Part shown: in pieces, positions 40,403 through 49,160 of the stretch
How positions within the stretch are numbered: the stretch's first letter is position 1
How the letters are laid out: every line of letters starts with the position of its first letter
From: Candidatus Binatia bacterium
GTDB lineage: Bacteria; Desulfobacterota; Binatia; Bin18
DNA length: 64,000 nt
Reading direction: 5' to 3'
NCBI GenBank assembly: GCA_022820725.1
Contig: JAJEFA010000021.1
Location: forward strand, 62,001 to 126,000
Made by a program: the position numbers and the translations under genes
The notes under the pieces: model-generated
Databases searched by the model: none
What the model was told of the DNA's origin: nothing
What the model saw: the letters and a program-made list of their open reading frames with translations, nothing else

Positions 40403-41449
40403 ATGCAGTTCACATCCGAGCAGATTGACGTTGACGACTACCACGCTGCGGTCGAACTGTTTTTTGAGCGCGGTTGGACCGACGGTTTGGCGATTGTTCC
40501 ACCGACCGAAGAACTGGTTGCGGCCATGGTCGCGGCCTCGGGACGTGAGCCGCAAGAAGAGCTGGGTGAGATTCCACCGGCCCAGGGCATTGCCACGATT
40601 GAGAAGCTGGCGATTAACAGCGTCATGGCCGGCTGCCGGCCCGAGTATTTCCCGGTTATCCTTGCGGCGGTCGAGGCCATGCTGGAGCCCGAGCACAATC
40701 TGAACGGTGTCCAAACAACCACCCACTGCTGTGTCCCCTTAACCATTGTTCATGGCCCGATTGCGACACAACTCAAGCTCAACGCGGGCGATGGGGTGTT
40801 TGGTAGCGGCTTTCGAGCAAACGGGACCATCGGTCGCGCCATCCGTCTGATCCTCTGGAATCTGGGTGGGAACGTTCCGGGCGAGGTGGATAAGTCAACC
40901 CAGGCCCATCCCGGCAAGTGGAGTTTCTGCATCGCGGAAAAGGAAGAGGCAAACCCCTGGGAGCCGCTGCACGTTGAGCGTGGTGTCGGAGCCGGTAAAA
41001 ACGCGGTGACCGTGTTTAGCTGTGAGGCCCCCCACTCGGTGCTATGCTATGGCACGGTCAAACAGATGTTGGCCTCCCTGGTTAGCTCGCTCAGCGGCTT
41101 GGGCAGTAATAATGTCCAGGCCATGGGGGAAACCTTGGTTGTGCTGAATCCCTGGCAGGCGCGGCAGTTTCACAGCGAAGGCTGGTCCAAGCCCGAGATT
41201 CGGGTGTATCTGTGGGAGCATGCCCGGGCCAGACTGGGGGATATTCGAGAAGTGGACGCCCTGGGGATATCGGATCAGTTCTGGCCGAGTTGGGTGGAGA
41301 AGGACAATGACGACTACCGGGTACCCATTACCGAGCGGCCACGGAATATCCATATTGTCGTTGCTGGCGGAGAAACGTATTTCGCGGCGATCTGTCCGGG
41401 TTGGGGCGGCCTCGGTGGGTTTGCCGTGACCAAGGAAATTCAACAGTGA
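40403..41449 (+). CDS. Conserved UGSC-associated protein of unknown function
   Basis: The 348-residue protein opens AVELFFERGWTDGLAIVPPT and has conserved-looking cores (IEKLAINSVMAGCRPEYFPV, HCCVPLTIVHGPIA, and the glycine-rich GVFGSGFRANGTIGRAIRLI). Cysteines at HCC, FSCEAPHS, LCYG and AICPGWGG are possible redox or metal ligands. I have no family name with a known function; homologues sit beside UGSC selenoproteins in other genomes as far as I recall. It starts with GGAGGGGCG ahead of the ATG and stops 8 bp before the UGSC gene, so the two proteins probably work together, perhaps as a two-component reductase or lyase. Confidence 0.75.
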   Translation: MQFTSEQIDVDDYHAAVELFFERGWTDGLAIVPPTEELVAAMVAASGREPQEELGEIPPAQGIATIEKLAINSVMAGCRPEYFPVILAAVEAMLEPEHNLNGVQTTTHCCVPLTIVHGPIATQLKLNAGDGVFGSGFRANGTIGRAIRLILWNLGGNVPGEVDKSTQAHPGKWSFCIAEKEEANPWEPLHVERGVGAGKNAVTVFSCEAPHSVLCYGTVKQMLASLVSSLSGLGSNNVQAMGETLVVLNPWQARQFHSEGWSKPEIRVYLWEHARARLGDIREVDALGISDQFWPSWVEKDNDDYRVPITERPRNIHIVVAGGETYFAAICPGWGGLGGFAVTKEIQQ

Positions 41450-41457
41450 GGTGTCAT

Positions 41458-42009
41458 ATGCGGGTACTCAGTCCCGTCGGAGTCCGACGGCCATTTGCAG
41501 AAAAGAAAATCGATCATACCGTTGCGGGCCGCACGGTCGGCTTGGTCAACAATGGCTTTGGCAACGAGATTGCCGGGAAGTTTTTTGAACGTCTCAAGGA
41601 ACTCCTGGAGGCAAAGCCGTCCGTGAGCGCCGCGTCGATCTGGCGTAAGCCGGTGTTTACTCGTCCTTCACCCGAGGCGTTGATGGACGAGGTTGCCGCT
41701 GCCTCTCAGCAGGCCGTTGTCGGCCTGTGTGCCTGAGGGTCGTGTACGTCGGGCTGTATGCTCGACGCTGCAAAACTGTGGAAACGGGGGGTGCGGGCCG
41801 TTGTCGTGACGTTTGATACCTTCCTGGTGGCGGCCCAGGACCAGGCCAAAGCCATGGCCATGCCGGAGATCCCTATCGTGGTCATTCCGCACATCAAGGC
41901 CGGGGAGACGCCTGAGGACTTTCGAGGGCGCGCCGAAGAGGCGCTGGCTGAGATTGCCGCACAGCTTGAACTGGACGGCCCGCATCTGCACGCTGCCGCT
42001 ACGGCGTAA
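41458..42009 (+). CDS. UGSC-family selenoprotein (in-frame UGA at residue 93)
   Basis: The frame starts at ATG 41458 after GAGGTG and runs to TGA at 41734-41736, then continues without a further stop to TAA at 42007-42009. Across the UGA it reads GLCA-U-GSCTSGCMLDAAK, which is the defining U/C-G-S-C motif of the UGSC (seleno)protein family. Before it are LVNNGFGNEIAGKFFERLKE and SPEALMDEVAAASQQAVVG; after it VVVTFDTFLVAAQD and MPEIPIVVIPHIKAGETPED. Total length is 183 residues. A 7-bp hairpin with a 5-nt loop follows the UGA (41748-41766). Conceptual translation as two ORFs (to 41736 and from 41758) hides the active site. Function of the family is unknown; a thiol-redox role is expected. Confidence 0.9.
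41748..41766 (+). promoter_or_regulatory. Candidate bacterial SECIS hairpin of the UGSC gene
   Basis: GTCGGGC pairs with GCTCGAC (one G-U) around the loop TGTAT, starting 11 nt after the UGA. The apical loop is 18 nt from the UGA and has G at its second position, as the bacterial SECIS model requires. Confidence 0.5.
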
Positions 42010-42039
42010 TCGAGGACGAACGAGAGGAGAGACCAATCC

Positions 42040-42432
42040 ATGCCGAAACTCGAAATCGTTGATCCCTGGGGATTTGACCAGCGCTATACCTTCTCGCCTG
42101 CGGTGCGTAAGGGCAATCTGCTGTTTATTTCCGGCCTGACCGCGTTTAATGCCAAGGGAGAAATTGTCGGCGCGGGAGATATTGTGACCCAGACGCGCGA
42201 GATCTTTCAGAAGATCGGCAAGATCCTGGACGAGGCCGGGGCGAGCTTTGACGATATTGTAAAGACCGTGGACTATATCACCACCAAGGAAGGCTATCGC
42301 GGGACCGCCGCGGTGCGCCGCGAGTTCTTTACGAACGGGTTTCCCGCGGCAACCGGGATCGTGGTCAAAGAGCTGCTGCGCCCGGAAGCGCTCATAGAAA
42401 TCGATGCGATTGCCGTGCTGGATGAGAAATAG
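42040..42432 (+). CDS. RidA/YjgF family protein
   Basis: The 130-residue protein of the RidA family has the typical blocks GNLLFISGLTAFNAKGEIVG, TQTREIFQKIGKILDEAGAS, VKTVDYITTKEGYRGTAAVR and VVKELLRPEALIEIDAIAVL, with the arginine/glutamate pair of the active cleft in the last. RidA proteins hydrolyse reactive enamines/imines; family members in catabolic operons are deaminases. It lies 30 bp after the UGSC gene and its stop abuts the MaoC start. This suggests that the pathway passes through an imine or enamine. Confidence 0.9.
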   Translation: MPKLEIVDPWGFDQRYTFSPAVRKGNLLFISGLTAFNAKGEIVGAGDIVTQTREIFQKIGKILDEAGASFDDIVKTVDYITTKEGYRGTAAVRREFFTNGFPAATGIVVKELLRPEALIEIDAIAVLDEK

Positions 42433-42882
42433 ATGACGACCACCAAATACTTTGAAGATTTCGAGGTTGGCGAGGTTTTTCGCTCACCGGCCAAAACGCT
42501 GACCGATGCCCATTTCCTGTTCTTCTCCGGCATGACGGGCGATAACCATTCGATTCACTATGACGACGAGTACGCCAAGGCCACGCGCTTTGGCAAACGG
42601 GTCACGCACGGCTTGCTGGTCACCTCTATGGGCGCGTTGGGTGCGTCCGAACTGTCGCCGCTGGTTGAAGAGTCGATGGTGGTCTTTCTTGAGCAGTCTT
42701 CCCGCTTTCTCAAACCGGTTCTGATTGGCGATACCATCCGACCGGAGCTTGAGGTCAGCGAACTCATTCCCAAGACCAAGGTCGGCGTCCTGCGCCTCAA
42801 AACCCGTATCACCAACCAACGCGATGAGGTCGTGCTTGAGGGCACGCACGCCTATTTGATCAAGAAGCGGCCGCAGACCTAG
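42433..42882 (+). CDS. MaoC-like hydratase/dehydratase
   Basis: The 149-residue hot-dog fold protein has YFEDFEVGEVFRSPAKTLT, FFSGMTGDNHSIHYDDEYAK, the catalytic Asp-His signature of the MaoC group, and RFGKRVTHGLLVTSM. It would hydrate an enoyl thioester or similar. The ATG follows the RidA stop with no gap. Position in the UGSC operon suggests acyl-CoA-like intermediates. Confidence 0.9.
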   Translation: MTTTKYFEDFEVGEVFRSPAKTLTDAHFLFFSGMTGDNHSIHYDDEYAKATRFGKRVTHGLLVTSMGALGASELSPLVEESMVVFLEQSSRFLKPVLIGDTIRPELEVSELIPKTKVGVLRLKTRITNQRDEVVLEGTHAYLIKKRPQT

Positions 42883-42916
42883 CGGCCGTCTCGTCCGCGA
42901 AAAAAAGGAGAGCCTT

Positions 42917-44602
42917 ATGGCCTACGATGTCGTACTCAAGGGGGGAACCGTTATCGATGGTACCGGACAGGAGCGGTTTGCTGCGGATGTCGCGCTGAGC
43001 GGGGATCGGATTGCGGCGGTTGAGGCCAATATCCCGTCACACGAGGCAGCCACCAGCCTCGATGTTAGCGGGCTGATCGTATGTCCCGGATTTATTGACC
43101 ATCACACCCATTACGACGCTCAGATTCTCTGGGACCCCCTGGCAACGTGTTCGTCCTGGCACGGGGTGACTTCTATTATCATGGGCAACTGTGGGGTCGG
43201 CCTTGCTCCGTGCAAGCCCGCCGACCGGGAAGCCCTGGTAGGCGATCTGGTCAATGTCGAAGGCATGTCCCTGGAGGTTCTGCAACGCGGGGTTGACTGG
43301 TCCTGGCAGGACTTTGACGAATACCTGAACGCCATCGGCCAGCGCGGGCTGGGTATGAATGTTGGCGCGATGCTGCCGCTCTCGCCGCTGCGTCAGTATG
43401 TGCTCGGAGAGGAGAGTAAGGAGCGGGCGGCAACAGAGGCCGAGATTCAGCAGCTCAGCGGGCTCTTCCAGGCTGCCATGGACGCCGGCGCCTTTGGTTT
43501 TTCCACAACCGTCTTACCCCAGCACCTCGGGTTTCAGGGCCGACCGTTACCGTGTCGAGTGGCCAGCCGGGACGAATTGGGAGCCTTGTCCGGTGTACTC
43601 AAAAAACTCGGCCGGGGGAGTATCGAGATTGCGCTCACGCGAAGTCCGGGGTCTTTGTCTGATGAGGAGTACGACCTGTTGACCTTTTTACTGCTCCAGA
43701 GCGAACGACCGGTTACGTGGTTGGGGCTGCTGCAAAGGCCGGAAGCGCCTCCCGACGCCTGGCAGGCGGCCGTCAGCCGGGTGGTGCCGCTGTTTGACCG
43801 GGGCTATCTGCCGCTGGGCCAGGTGCCGTGCCATTACAAGAGTGCCCGCTTTAATCTGAAGCGCCCGTTTATCTTTGGCAATTTTGATTGCTGGAAAGAT
43901 ATCTTTGACCGGCCCTTAGAGGAACAGCAGCGTGTATACGCCAGCTCGGCGTTTCGATCGGCCTTTCGTGAAGAACTCAAACAACCCAGGGTGTTCACCG
44001 GAAAATGGGAGCAGATGCGCGTGTTCACGGTTGACAAACCCGAGCTGCAACCTCTGCTCGACAAAAGCCTGGCGACCCTTGGCCAGGAGCAGGGCAAGGA
44101 CCCGCTTGAGCTGTTCTTTGACCTAGCCTTGCAGGACACCCTCGACATGCAGTTTTTGTACGAGTTTGGCGAGGTCAATAGAGACATGCTGAATCATCCC
44201 CATACCCTGGTTGGCCTGTCTGATGGCGGGGCTCATGCCGATATGCGCTGCGAAGCGGGGTATTCCACCTATTTGCTGGGCACCATTGTGCGCGACAAAC
44301 AGATGTTGCCGCTTGAGACGGCGATCCAGAAGCTGACATCGGTCCCGGCCCAGGTCTTTGGCGTCCCACTGCGCGGGACGGTCGCGGCGGGCATGATCGC
44401 CGACTTGGTGGTCTTCGATCCCGAGACTGTCAATTGCGGAAAACAGGAGCCGGTGCACGATTTTCCGGGTGGAGGACTGCGCTATATCGAAAAATCGACG
44501 GGCATTGCGTATACGATCCTGAACGGCCAGGTGCTGTTCTCAGACGGGCAGCAGACCGGCCCACTGTCCGGCCGCGTGCTGCGCTCGAACGTAGTGGCGT
44601 GA
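42917..44602 (+). CDS. N-acyl-D-amino-acid deacylase / D-aminoacylase-like amidohydrolase
   Basis: The 561-residue amidohydrolase of the D-aminoacylase/dihydroorotase class begins DVVLKGGTVIDGTGQERFAA and carries VCPGFIDHHTHYDAQILWDP (HxH metal ligands), GNCGVGLAPC, whose cysteine is a bridging ligand in this class, VPCHYKSARFN, and GLSDGGAHADMRCEAG (catalytic Asp and His). The C-terminal beta domain follows (GMIADLVVFDPETVN). It would cleave an N-acyl group or similar amide. A strong ribosome binding site (AAAAAAGGAGAGCC) precedes it. It closes the UGSC operon; a decayed copy of its 3' end lies at 45514. Confidence 0.92.
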   Translation: MAYDVVLKGGTVIDGTGQERFAADVALSGDRIAAVEANIPSHEAATSLDVSGLIVCPGFIDHHTHYDAQILWDPLATCSSWHGVTSIIMGNCGVGLAPCKPADREALVGDLVNVEGMSLEVLQRGVDWSWQDFDEYLNAIGQRGLGMNVGAMLPLSPLRQYVLGEESKERAATEAEIQQLSGLFQAAMDAGAFGFSTTVLPQHLGFQGRPLPCRVASRDELGALSGVLKKLGRGSIEIALTRSPGSLSDEEYDLLTFLLLQSERPVTWLGLLQRPEAPPDAWQAAVSRVVPLFDRGYLPLGQVPCHYKSARFNLKRPFIFGNFDCWKDIFDRPLEEQQRVYASSAFRSAFREELKQPRVFTGKWEQMRVFTVDKPELQPLLDKSLATLGQEQGKDPLELFFDLALQDTLDMQFLYEFGEVNRDMLNHPHTLVGLSDGGAHADMRCEAGYSTYLLGTIVRDKQMLPLETAIQKLTSVPAQVFGVPLRGTVAAGMIADLVVFDPETVNCGKQEPVHDFPGGGLRYIEKSTGIAYTILNGQVLFSDGQQTGPLSGRVLRSNVVA

Positions 44603-44682
44603 GATTGGTAAACAGCGCAATACGCCGTCCCATACGCAGGCGTGGATAGTTGCGCGACGGAGCATCGGCTACATTGGGAGAG

Positions 44683-45420
44683 ATGGCGCGACCTCGGACA
44701 CAAGCGTCAGCCCCGGCACTTTCCTCGGTCTCCGAATTAATCACCTTTGTGACCGGCCAGCTAGGCTCGCGCGCCGACCCGACCAAGGCTGGCTCAATGG
44801 CCGCCTATATGAAGACCAATATGCCGTTTTATGGCGTGGCCAAGCCTGAGCAGGATCGGATTGCGACGGCGATTAAAGCCCATTTTCCCATCACCAGCCA
44901 TGACGCTTATGAACGGGCAGTGGCAAGTCTGTGGGCTCTGCCCCATCGAGAGGAAAAATACCTGGCCATCCGTATTGCACGGCTGTACACTGATTTTATC
45001 AATCCTCGGTCGCTATCCTTGTACAAACGGCTCATCCAAGAAGGTGCCTGGTGGGACTTTGTGGATGAGATTGCCATCCATTTGGTCGGCCGGGTCTTAT
45101 ATCACCACCGCTCAGTCGTTAGCCCGATCCTGGACGCTTGGATTAGTGACCGGGACATGTGGATGCGGCGTACCGTTCTACTGTCACAGATCCATCACAA
45201 AGAGGACACTGATGCGCGGCGACTGTTTGGCTACTGCCTTCAGACTGCGGACGAAACCGCATTTTTCATCTGTAAAGCCATCGGCTGGGCGCTGCGTGAT
45301 TACTCTGCCACCGCGCCCGAGCGGGTGCTCACATTTCTGAGCCACAATAGGGAGCAGCTGAGCAGTCTCAGCTTTCGCGAAGCGACCAGGCGACTGAGAC
45401 ACCAAGGCTATCCACTCTGA
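44683..45420 (+). CDS. DNA alkylation repair protein (AlkD-like)
   Basis: The 245-residue HEAT-repeat-like protein matches AlkD-type DNA glycosylases: STDPTKAGS-like NMPFYGVAKPEQDRI at the start, YLAIRIARLYTDFINP, EGAWWDFVDEIAIHLVGRVL with the WWDFVD motif, RRTVLLSQIHHKED and the closing FFICKAIGWALRDYS. It excises alkylated bases. ATG 44683 (MARPRTQ) is preferred to the TTG start 33 bases upstream. It separates the amidohydrolase gene from its partial copy at 45514. Confidence 0.88.
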   Translation: MARPRTQASAPALSSVSELITFVTGQLGSRADPTKAGSMAAYMKTNMPFYGVAKPEQDRIATAIKAHFPITSHDAYERAVASLWALPHREEKYLAIRIARLYTDFINPRSLSLYKRLIQEGAWWDFVDEIAIHLVGRVLYHHRSVVSPILDAWISDRDMWMRRTVLLSQIHHKEDTDARRLFGYCLQTADETAFFICKAIGWALRDYSATAPERVLTFLSHNREQLSSLSFREATRRLRHQGYPL

Positions 45421-45513
45421 GCCGCTACCGCCAAACTCTGCTGACCTCACGGCTCAGTACCTCCTACGTACAAGAGGCCGTGCCGGAGCCGTATAGGCCC
45501 CTGACATTAGAGA

Positions 45514-45707
45514 TTTTCGATTCCGATACTGTCAACTGTGGAAAACAGGAGCCGGTGGCGGATTGCGCTATATGAGAAACCGACGGGCATCGCGTGTACG
45601 ATCCTGAACGGTCAGGTCTTGTCCTCAGACGGGCAGCAGACCGGCCCACTGTCCGGCCGCGTGCTGCGCTCGAACGTGACGGCGTAAGATTATTAAACAG
45701 TGCAATT
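45514..45707 (+). pseudogene. Decayed partial copy of the amidohydrolase 3' end
   Basis: The segment is similar to 44412-44626, the last 190 bases of the gene at 42917 plus about 25 bases beyond its stop. Near-identical stretches include GACGGGCAGCAGACCGGCCC and GGCCGCGTGCTGCGCTCGAA. An internal deletion of about 18 bp and point changes break the frame (the copy reads GCGCTATATGAG). It is the remains of a duplicated gene or a segmental duplication. The AlkD-like gene lies between the copies. Confidence 0.85.
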
Positions 45708-45803
45708 CTTCGTGGGTACGAGGCTTTCATGGGGGAAGCCTATCCGACGTCGAGAGCTCCATTCGACGGTCGTGCCAAGTCAGGAGGGCGCGGCAACAAC
45801 TGA

Positions 45804-47027
45804 TCAAGCCGCACGGTTCACGCGGTAGGCTTCATAACGTAATGCGCGGACTCTGTTCGCTAACTCATCAATACCGGCGAGCAATTCGTCTATCGTCCCG
45901 GACAGGTCGAGAGCGGTAACCTCCAGCCGTTTGCCGGCGTATCGGACTTGATGCACCACTTGTTCCGCCTCGCCCTGCGCATAGATCAGCAATCCACCTG
46001 GAAGGTCGAGGGCAGTGGTGTAAGCGAGGAGTTGATAAAGATCGGCGTTGGGGACACGCTCGTCCCTGACTCGCTTGTACTTGGTGTCGCCGACGAATGT
46101 GCAGGTTGGGCCGTCCCACCATGACAGGTCGGGCTTGAGTAGAACCCGTTCCGCCTCGTCGAGGGTGATGTGGTGGAGGCTTGTATCAGAACGGAATGTC
46201 CGGTCCGAAACGCCGAGTGTCTCTCGGAGCGCTTGCGTTACGAAGTCCTGGAATACTACGTTCATGTCCATCAGGAAGCCCGGTGCCCGGTTGCCGCCGC
46301 GGCCGGTCTCGAAGGACGTATGCCGCAAGATGAGCCGCGCCAGCGCTACGACCTCGCGGTAGTGCCCGTTCAGCCGGTCGAATGTGACCTCAGGCACGGC
46401 GTTCTTCGGGAACTCGACAAGCGAAATATTCTCCAGCCTTGTGCTGACCCAGCGCAGGCCGGAACGGGACCGTGGCAAGCGGACCCGCATCTGTCCGAGT
46501 CGCGCGGCAGCCGCCTTCACTAACCGGTTTGCCGTGATGTCGTCCGTAAATTCATCGTAACGGACTTCGAGGGGCAAGGGGACGCCGAACCTGCGCCGTA
46601 TCTGCTCGGTAATGCGAACTCGTCCGCGAACAATGTGCATCGCTTCCTCTTCGGTCCGATACCCGTGGAGTAATCCGCTGGCGAATGCACGACGAGCGGC
46701 GGTGGCAAGCGCTAACGCCAATGCTTCGACAAGCGATGACGCGGCCTCGAAATTAAAACGCTCCATCTCCCGGAGTTTGAACGCTCCCAGCGCGTAGGAG
46801 GCCAGGAAGAGGACGCGCGAAATGTCCAGTTTGGGACGGATGGACACCGACAAGTTGCTGATTTCGAGCGCGCCGATGGTGGAACCGGGCGTCAGGTGAT
46901 ACGCGCCTTCCACGCCTGGAGCGGGTTCGATGGTGAGCGAAGATACTTTGCGCAATTCGTCGCGTTCATCGACCGAGAGCAGGTATGGCTCGCTCGTTAC
47001 ATACTCTTGGAGGTTAATCGTCCGCAT
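45804..47027 (-). CDS. mcrC: McrC-family restriction subunit
   Basis: The 407-residue protein is the nuclease partner in a McrBC-type system. N-terminal INLQEYVTSEPYLLSVDERD and ALEISNLSVSIRPKLDISRV match McrC, and the PD-(D/E)xK active site is visible as LLKPDLSWWDG followed by FVGDTKYKRV (about 288-310). It cuts modified DNA after translocation by McrB. The gene overlaps mcrB by 14 bp and is translated from it, as in other systems. Confidence 0.92.
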   Translation of the reverse strand: MRTINLQEYVTSEPYLLSVDERDELRKVSSLTIEPAPGVEGAYHLTPGSTIGALEISNLSVSIRPKLDISRVLFLASYALGAFKLREMERFNFEAASSLVEALALALATAARRAFASGLLHGYRTEEEAMHIVRGRVRITEQIRRRFGVPLPLEVRYDEFTDDITANRLVKAAAARLGQMRVRLPRSRSGLRWVSTRLENISLVEFPKNAVPEVTFDRLNGHYREVVALARLILRHTSFETGRGGNRAPGFLMDMNVVFQDFVTQALRETLGVSDRTFRSDTSLHHITLDEAERVLLKPDLSWWDGPTCTFVGDTKYKRVRDERVPNADLYQLLAYTTALDLPGGLLIYAQGEAEQVVHQVRYAGKRLEVTALDLSGTIDELLAGIDELANRVRALRYEAYRVNRAA

Positions 47028-48753
47028 TGGTTGGGCCGTTGGCGTCCGCTACGCCGTCCTGTTCCGCCTCGCGCCGGAGCGTGTCGAGGTCGAACTCGCC
47101 GAGGCGGTCGTGTTCCCCATAGAGGTGCTCTTCAATGTAGGGGCGAACATTGTGCTTCCAGATCAGACGTAGCATTTCCTCGTTGAGGCCGTCCTTCATG
47201 AAATAGCTCGGGCCGATAGCCGCCTGCTGGTCGTCCAGCTTCTCGTTCGCACGGTCAACGATGTCGGCGACCCACGACATGGCGGGCGCGTTCTGTTCCA
47301 GCCAGCGTCGGAGTAGCCCTTGGACCGGCGGCGTGTTGGGATGGAATTCTACGAAATGGAATCGGCGGCGCAGAGCAAGGTCTACCAACGCGATGGAGCG
47401 GTCGGCGGTGTTCATGGTGCCGATGATGTAGAGGTTGTCGGGGAGCGAGAACAGTTCATCGGCATACAGGAGACGCATCTCCTCGTCTCGGTACTCCAGC
47501 AGAAAATAGAGTTCACCGAATACCTTGGAGAGGTTGCCCCGGTTGATCTCGTCGATAACGAGGAAGTGCTTCGCCTCCGGCTCCGCCCGTGCCCTCTCAG
47601 CCGCTTCAAGCAGCGGCCCGTTGGTGAGCTTGAAGCCGGGCTGTCCGCTGACCAGCGCGGGCCGGTAGCCTTGGACGAAATCCTCGTAGGCGTAGGACGG
47701 ATGGAACTGAACGAGCCGGACGCGCTCCTTCGATCCGCTCAGGCAGTTCGCCAACTCACGTGCAACGTAGGTCTTACCTGTTCCGGGCGGCCCCTGAAAG
47801 ATGACTTGGCGCTTGTCGTCGAGTAGTTTCTCGATTTCGTGAAGGTACTCAACGTCGAACAGGAGTTTGTCAGCGAGGGTTTGTAGGTCGGATGGAGGCT
47901 TCGGGGCAGGGGGGTCGTCTACTGGCGGCGAAACGGGCTGTCTCTTCTTCTGACCGTTGTTCTCCCAGAGACTTTTGACAGGGTCTTCGTAAAAGAGGTA
48001 GCAGCCACTTCCGTGCTCGGGTTCTAAGCCTCGACGGACCTGTTCCAGTTTTCGGTCAAGATCGTCCGTCGGCTCTGTGACGAGGCGCGCGAACGTGGCA
48101 GCGATCTTCTCCTTGTGATCGACAGAGATGGCTACCTCGAAGGTATCGGGAAAGACGAGATGGAGAATGGCTTCGCGTTGCATGCGATACCGATTGCCGC
48201 CTTTGGAAAGCAGGCGACTGCTGAGAGGGATGTTATGCAGAAAGTTCTTGAACTCCCAGGGATTTTCGAGCAAGAGCGCACGTTCATCAGTGGATTTCTG
48301 CTTCCATTGCTCGACAAACTCGATGATAAACCCGACCTGAAATGGGCGGTATGCATGGAAGCCCTGTCCTGGGTTGATGAGGCCGGAGACAAGACCGGCA
48401 GCGAGGTCCGGCGGGATTGCTACGGGCGCCGGTGCCCATCCGAGCACCGTTTTAATCGTTTCCTCCTCTCCATCGCTATTGTTAGTGGACACAATCAAGA
48501 AGTAGACATAGAGTATCTCTCCCATCAGTTGGTAGACCTCTGGATGGCTGTTTGCCAGTTGCCGTTCCAACTTATCAATGAAAGCGTCCTGTGACTCGTC
48601 GGGATTGTTCAGAAATCGCTCATGGAGTTCACCAAGCCACTGACTAGACCAGATTGGCTTGCCTGGGGTAAAGAGTGAGCCGTCAGTCCGCAGTGCGCCA
48701 TCGACCCACCTGCTCGCGGCTTCGTATACATGATTAGCCTCTAGCGACCTCAT
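47014..48753 (-). CDS. mcrB: McrB-family GTPase/AAA+ restriction subunit
   Basis: The 579-residue protein has an N-terminal domain of about 290 residues and a C-terminal AAA+ motor: Walker A FQGPPGTGKTYVARELANCL, the region FHPSYAYEDFVQGYRP, Walker B HFLVIDEINRGNLSKVFGEL and NLYIIGTMNTADRSIALVDL followed by ALRRRF. MNTADRS is the McrB signature for guanine-nucleotide use. The N-terminal domain binds the substrate DNA and differs from the E. coli 5-methylcytosine reader, so the modification recognised is unknown. ATG 48753 follows GCGAGGG. Only 78 bp separate its start from the MITE at 48832. Confidence 0.9.
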   Translation of the reverse strand: MRSLEANHVYEAASRWVDGALRTDGSLFTPGKPIWSSQWLGELHERFLNNPDESQDAFIDKLERQLANSHPEVYQLMGEILYVYFLIVSTNNSDGEEETIKTVLGWAPAPVAIPPDLAAGLVSGLINPGQGFHAYRPFQVGFIIEFVEQWKQKSTDERALLLENPWEFKNFLHNIPLSSRLLSKGGNRYRMQREAILHLVFPDTFEVAISVDHKEKIAATFARLVTEPTDDLDRKLEQVRRGLEPEHGSGCYLFYEDPVKSLWENNGQKKRQPVSPPVDDPPAPKPPSDLQTLADKLLFDVEYLHEIEKLLDDKRQVIFQGPPGTGKTYVARELANCLSGSKERVRLVQFHPSYAYEDFVQGYRPALVSGQPGFKLTNGPLLEAAERARAEPEAKHFLVIDEINRGNLSKVFGELYFLLEYRDEEMRLLYADELFSLPDNLYIIGTMNTADRSIALVDLALRRRFHFVEFHPNTPPVQGLLRRWLEQNAPAMSWVADIVDRANEKLDDQQAAIGPSYFMKDGLNEEMLRLIWKHNVRPYIEEHLYGEHDRLGEFDLDTLRREAEQDGVADANGPTNADD

Positions 48754-48831
48754 CGTTCCCTCGCTTTGCAATAGTGTGTGAACGCCGACCATAGCACCTT
48801 GGTCAGTGCGACGTGAGCTAAGCAGACAACA

Positions 48832-49160
48832 GGTAGTGTCTCACTTTGAAACTGCTGACCAGGAAAAACGGGGCAGTCCGCCCTCTCCCGAACTCTCTCT
48901 GGCATGGTGTTCTCCTCTCGGCTTCCAGACACCGCGCGGACGCATGTCCGGGAGGCCATTCGTTCCCTAACACGGCTCCCAACCGGTTGTCCCTAGTAAT
49001 TTCTGAGGAAATTCTGAGGGGGGGTGGTCCCGCTCCGACTTGGTCCCAGGGCGAGGGGCGCCCGGCGGGAGCAAGACGGCCCGGTCACCGAAGGCCCTGA
49101 GACGGGAGGGCAGGGCGGACCGAACGCGGAAAAGAACAAATTTCAAACTGAGACACTACC
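48832..49160. mobile_element. MITE-like element with terminal inverted repeats and 8-bp target duplication
   Basis: The element starts GGTAGTGTCTCACTTTGAAA at 48832 and its other end, read inward on the minus strand from 49160, is GGTAGTGTCTCAGTTTGAAA: 19 of 20 bases agree. Both outer flanks carry AGACAACA (48824-48831 and 49161-49168), a clean 8-bp target duplication. The 329-bp interior has no convincing transposase; an 84-codon frame inside is GC-rich and not recognisable. It is therefore a non-autonomous element, moved by a transposase elsewhere. It inserted at the very end of the thrC gene. The IS family cannot be named from the ends alone. Confidence 0.88.

Noticed and set aside
48846..49100. 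84-codon frame inside the MITE-like element as a transposase fragment
   Set aside because: GC-rich, no recognisable motif, no ribosome binding site; non-autonomous element is the simpler reading.
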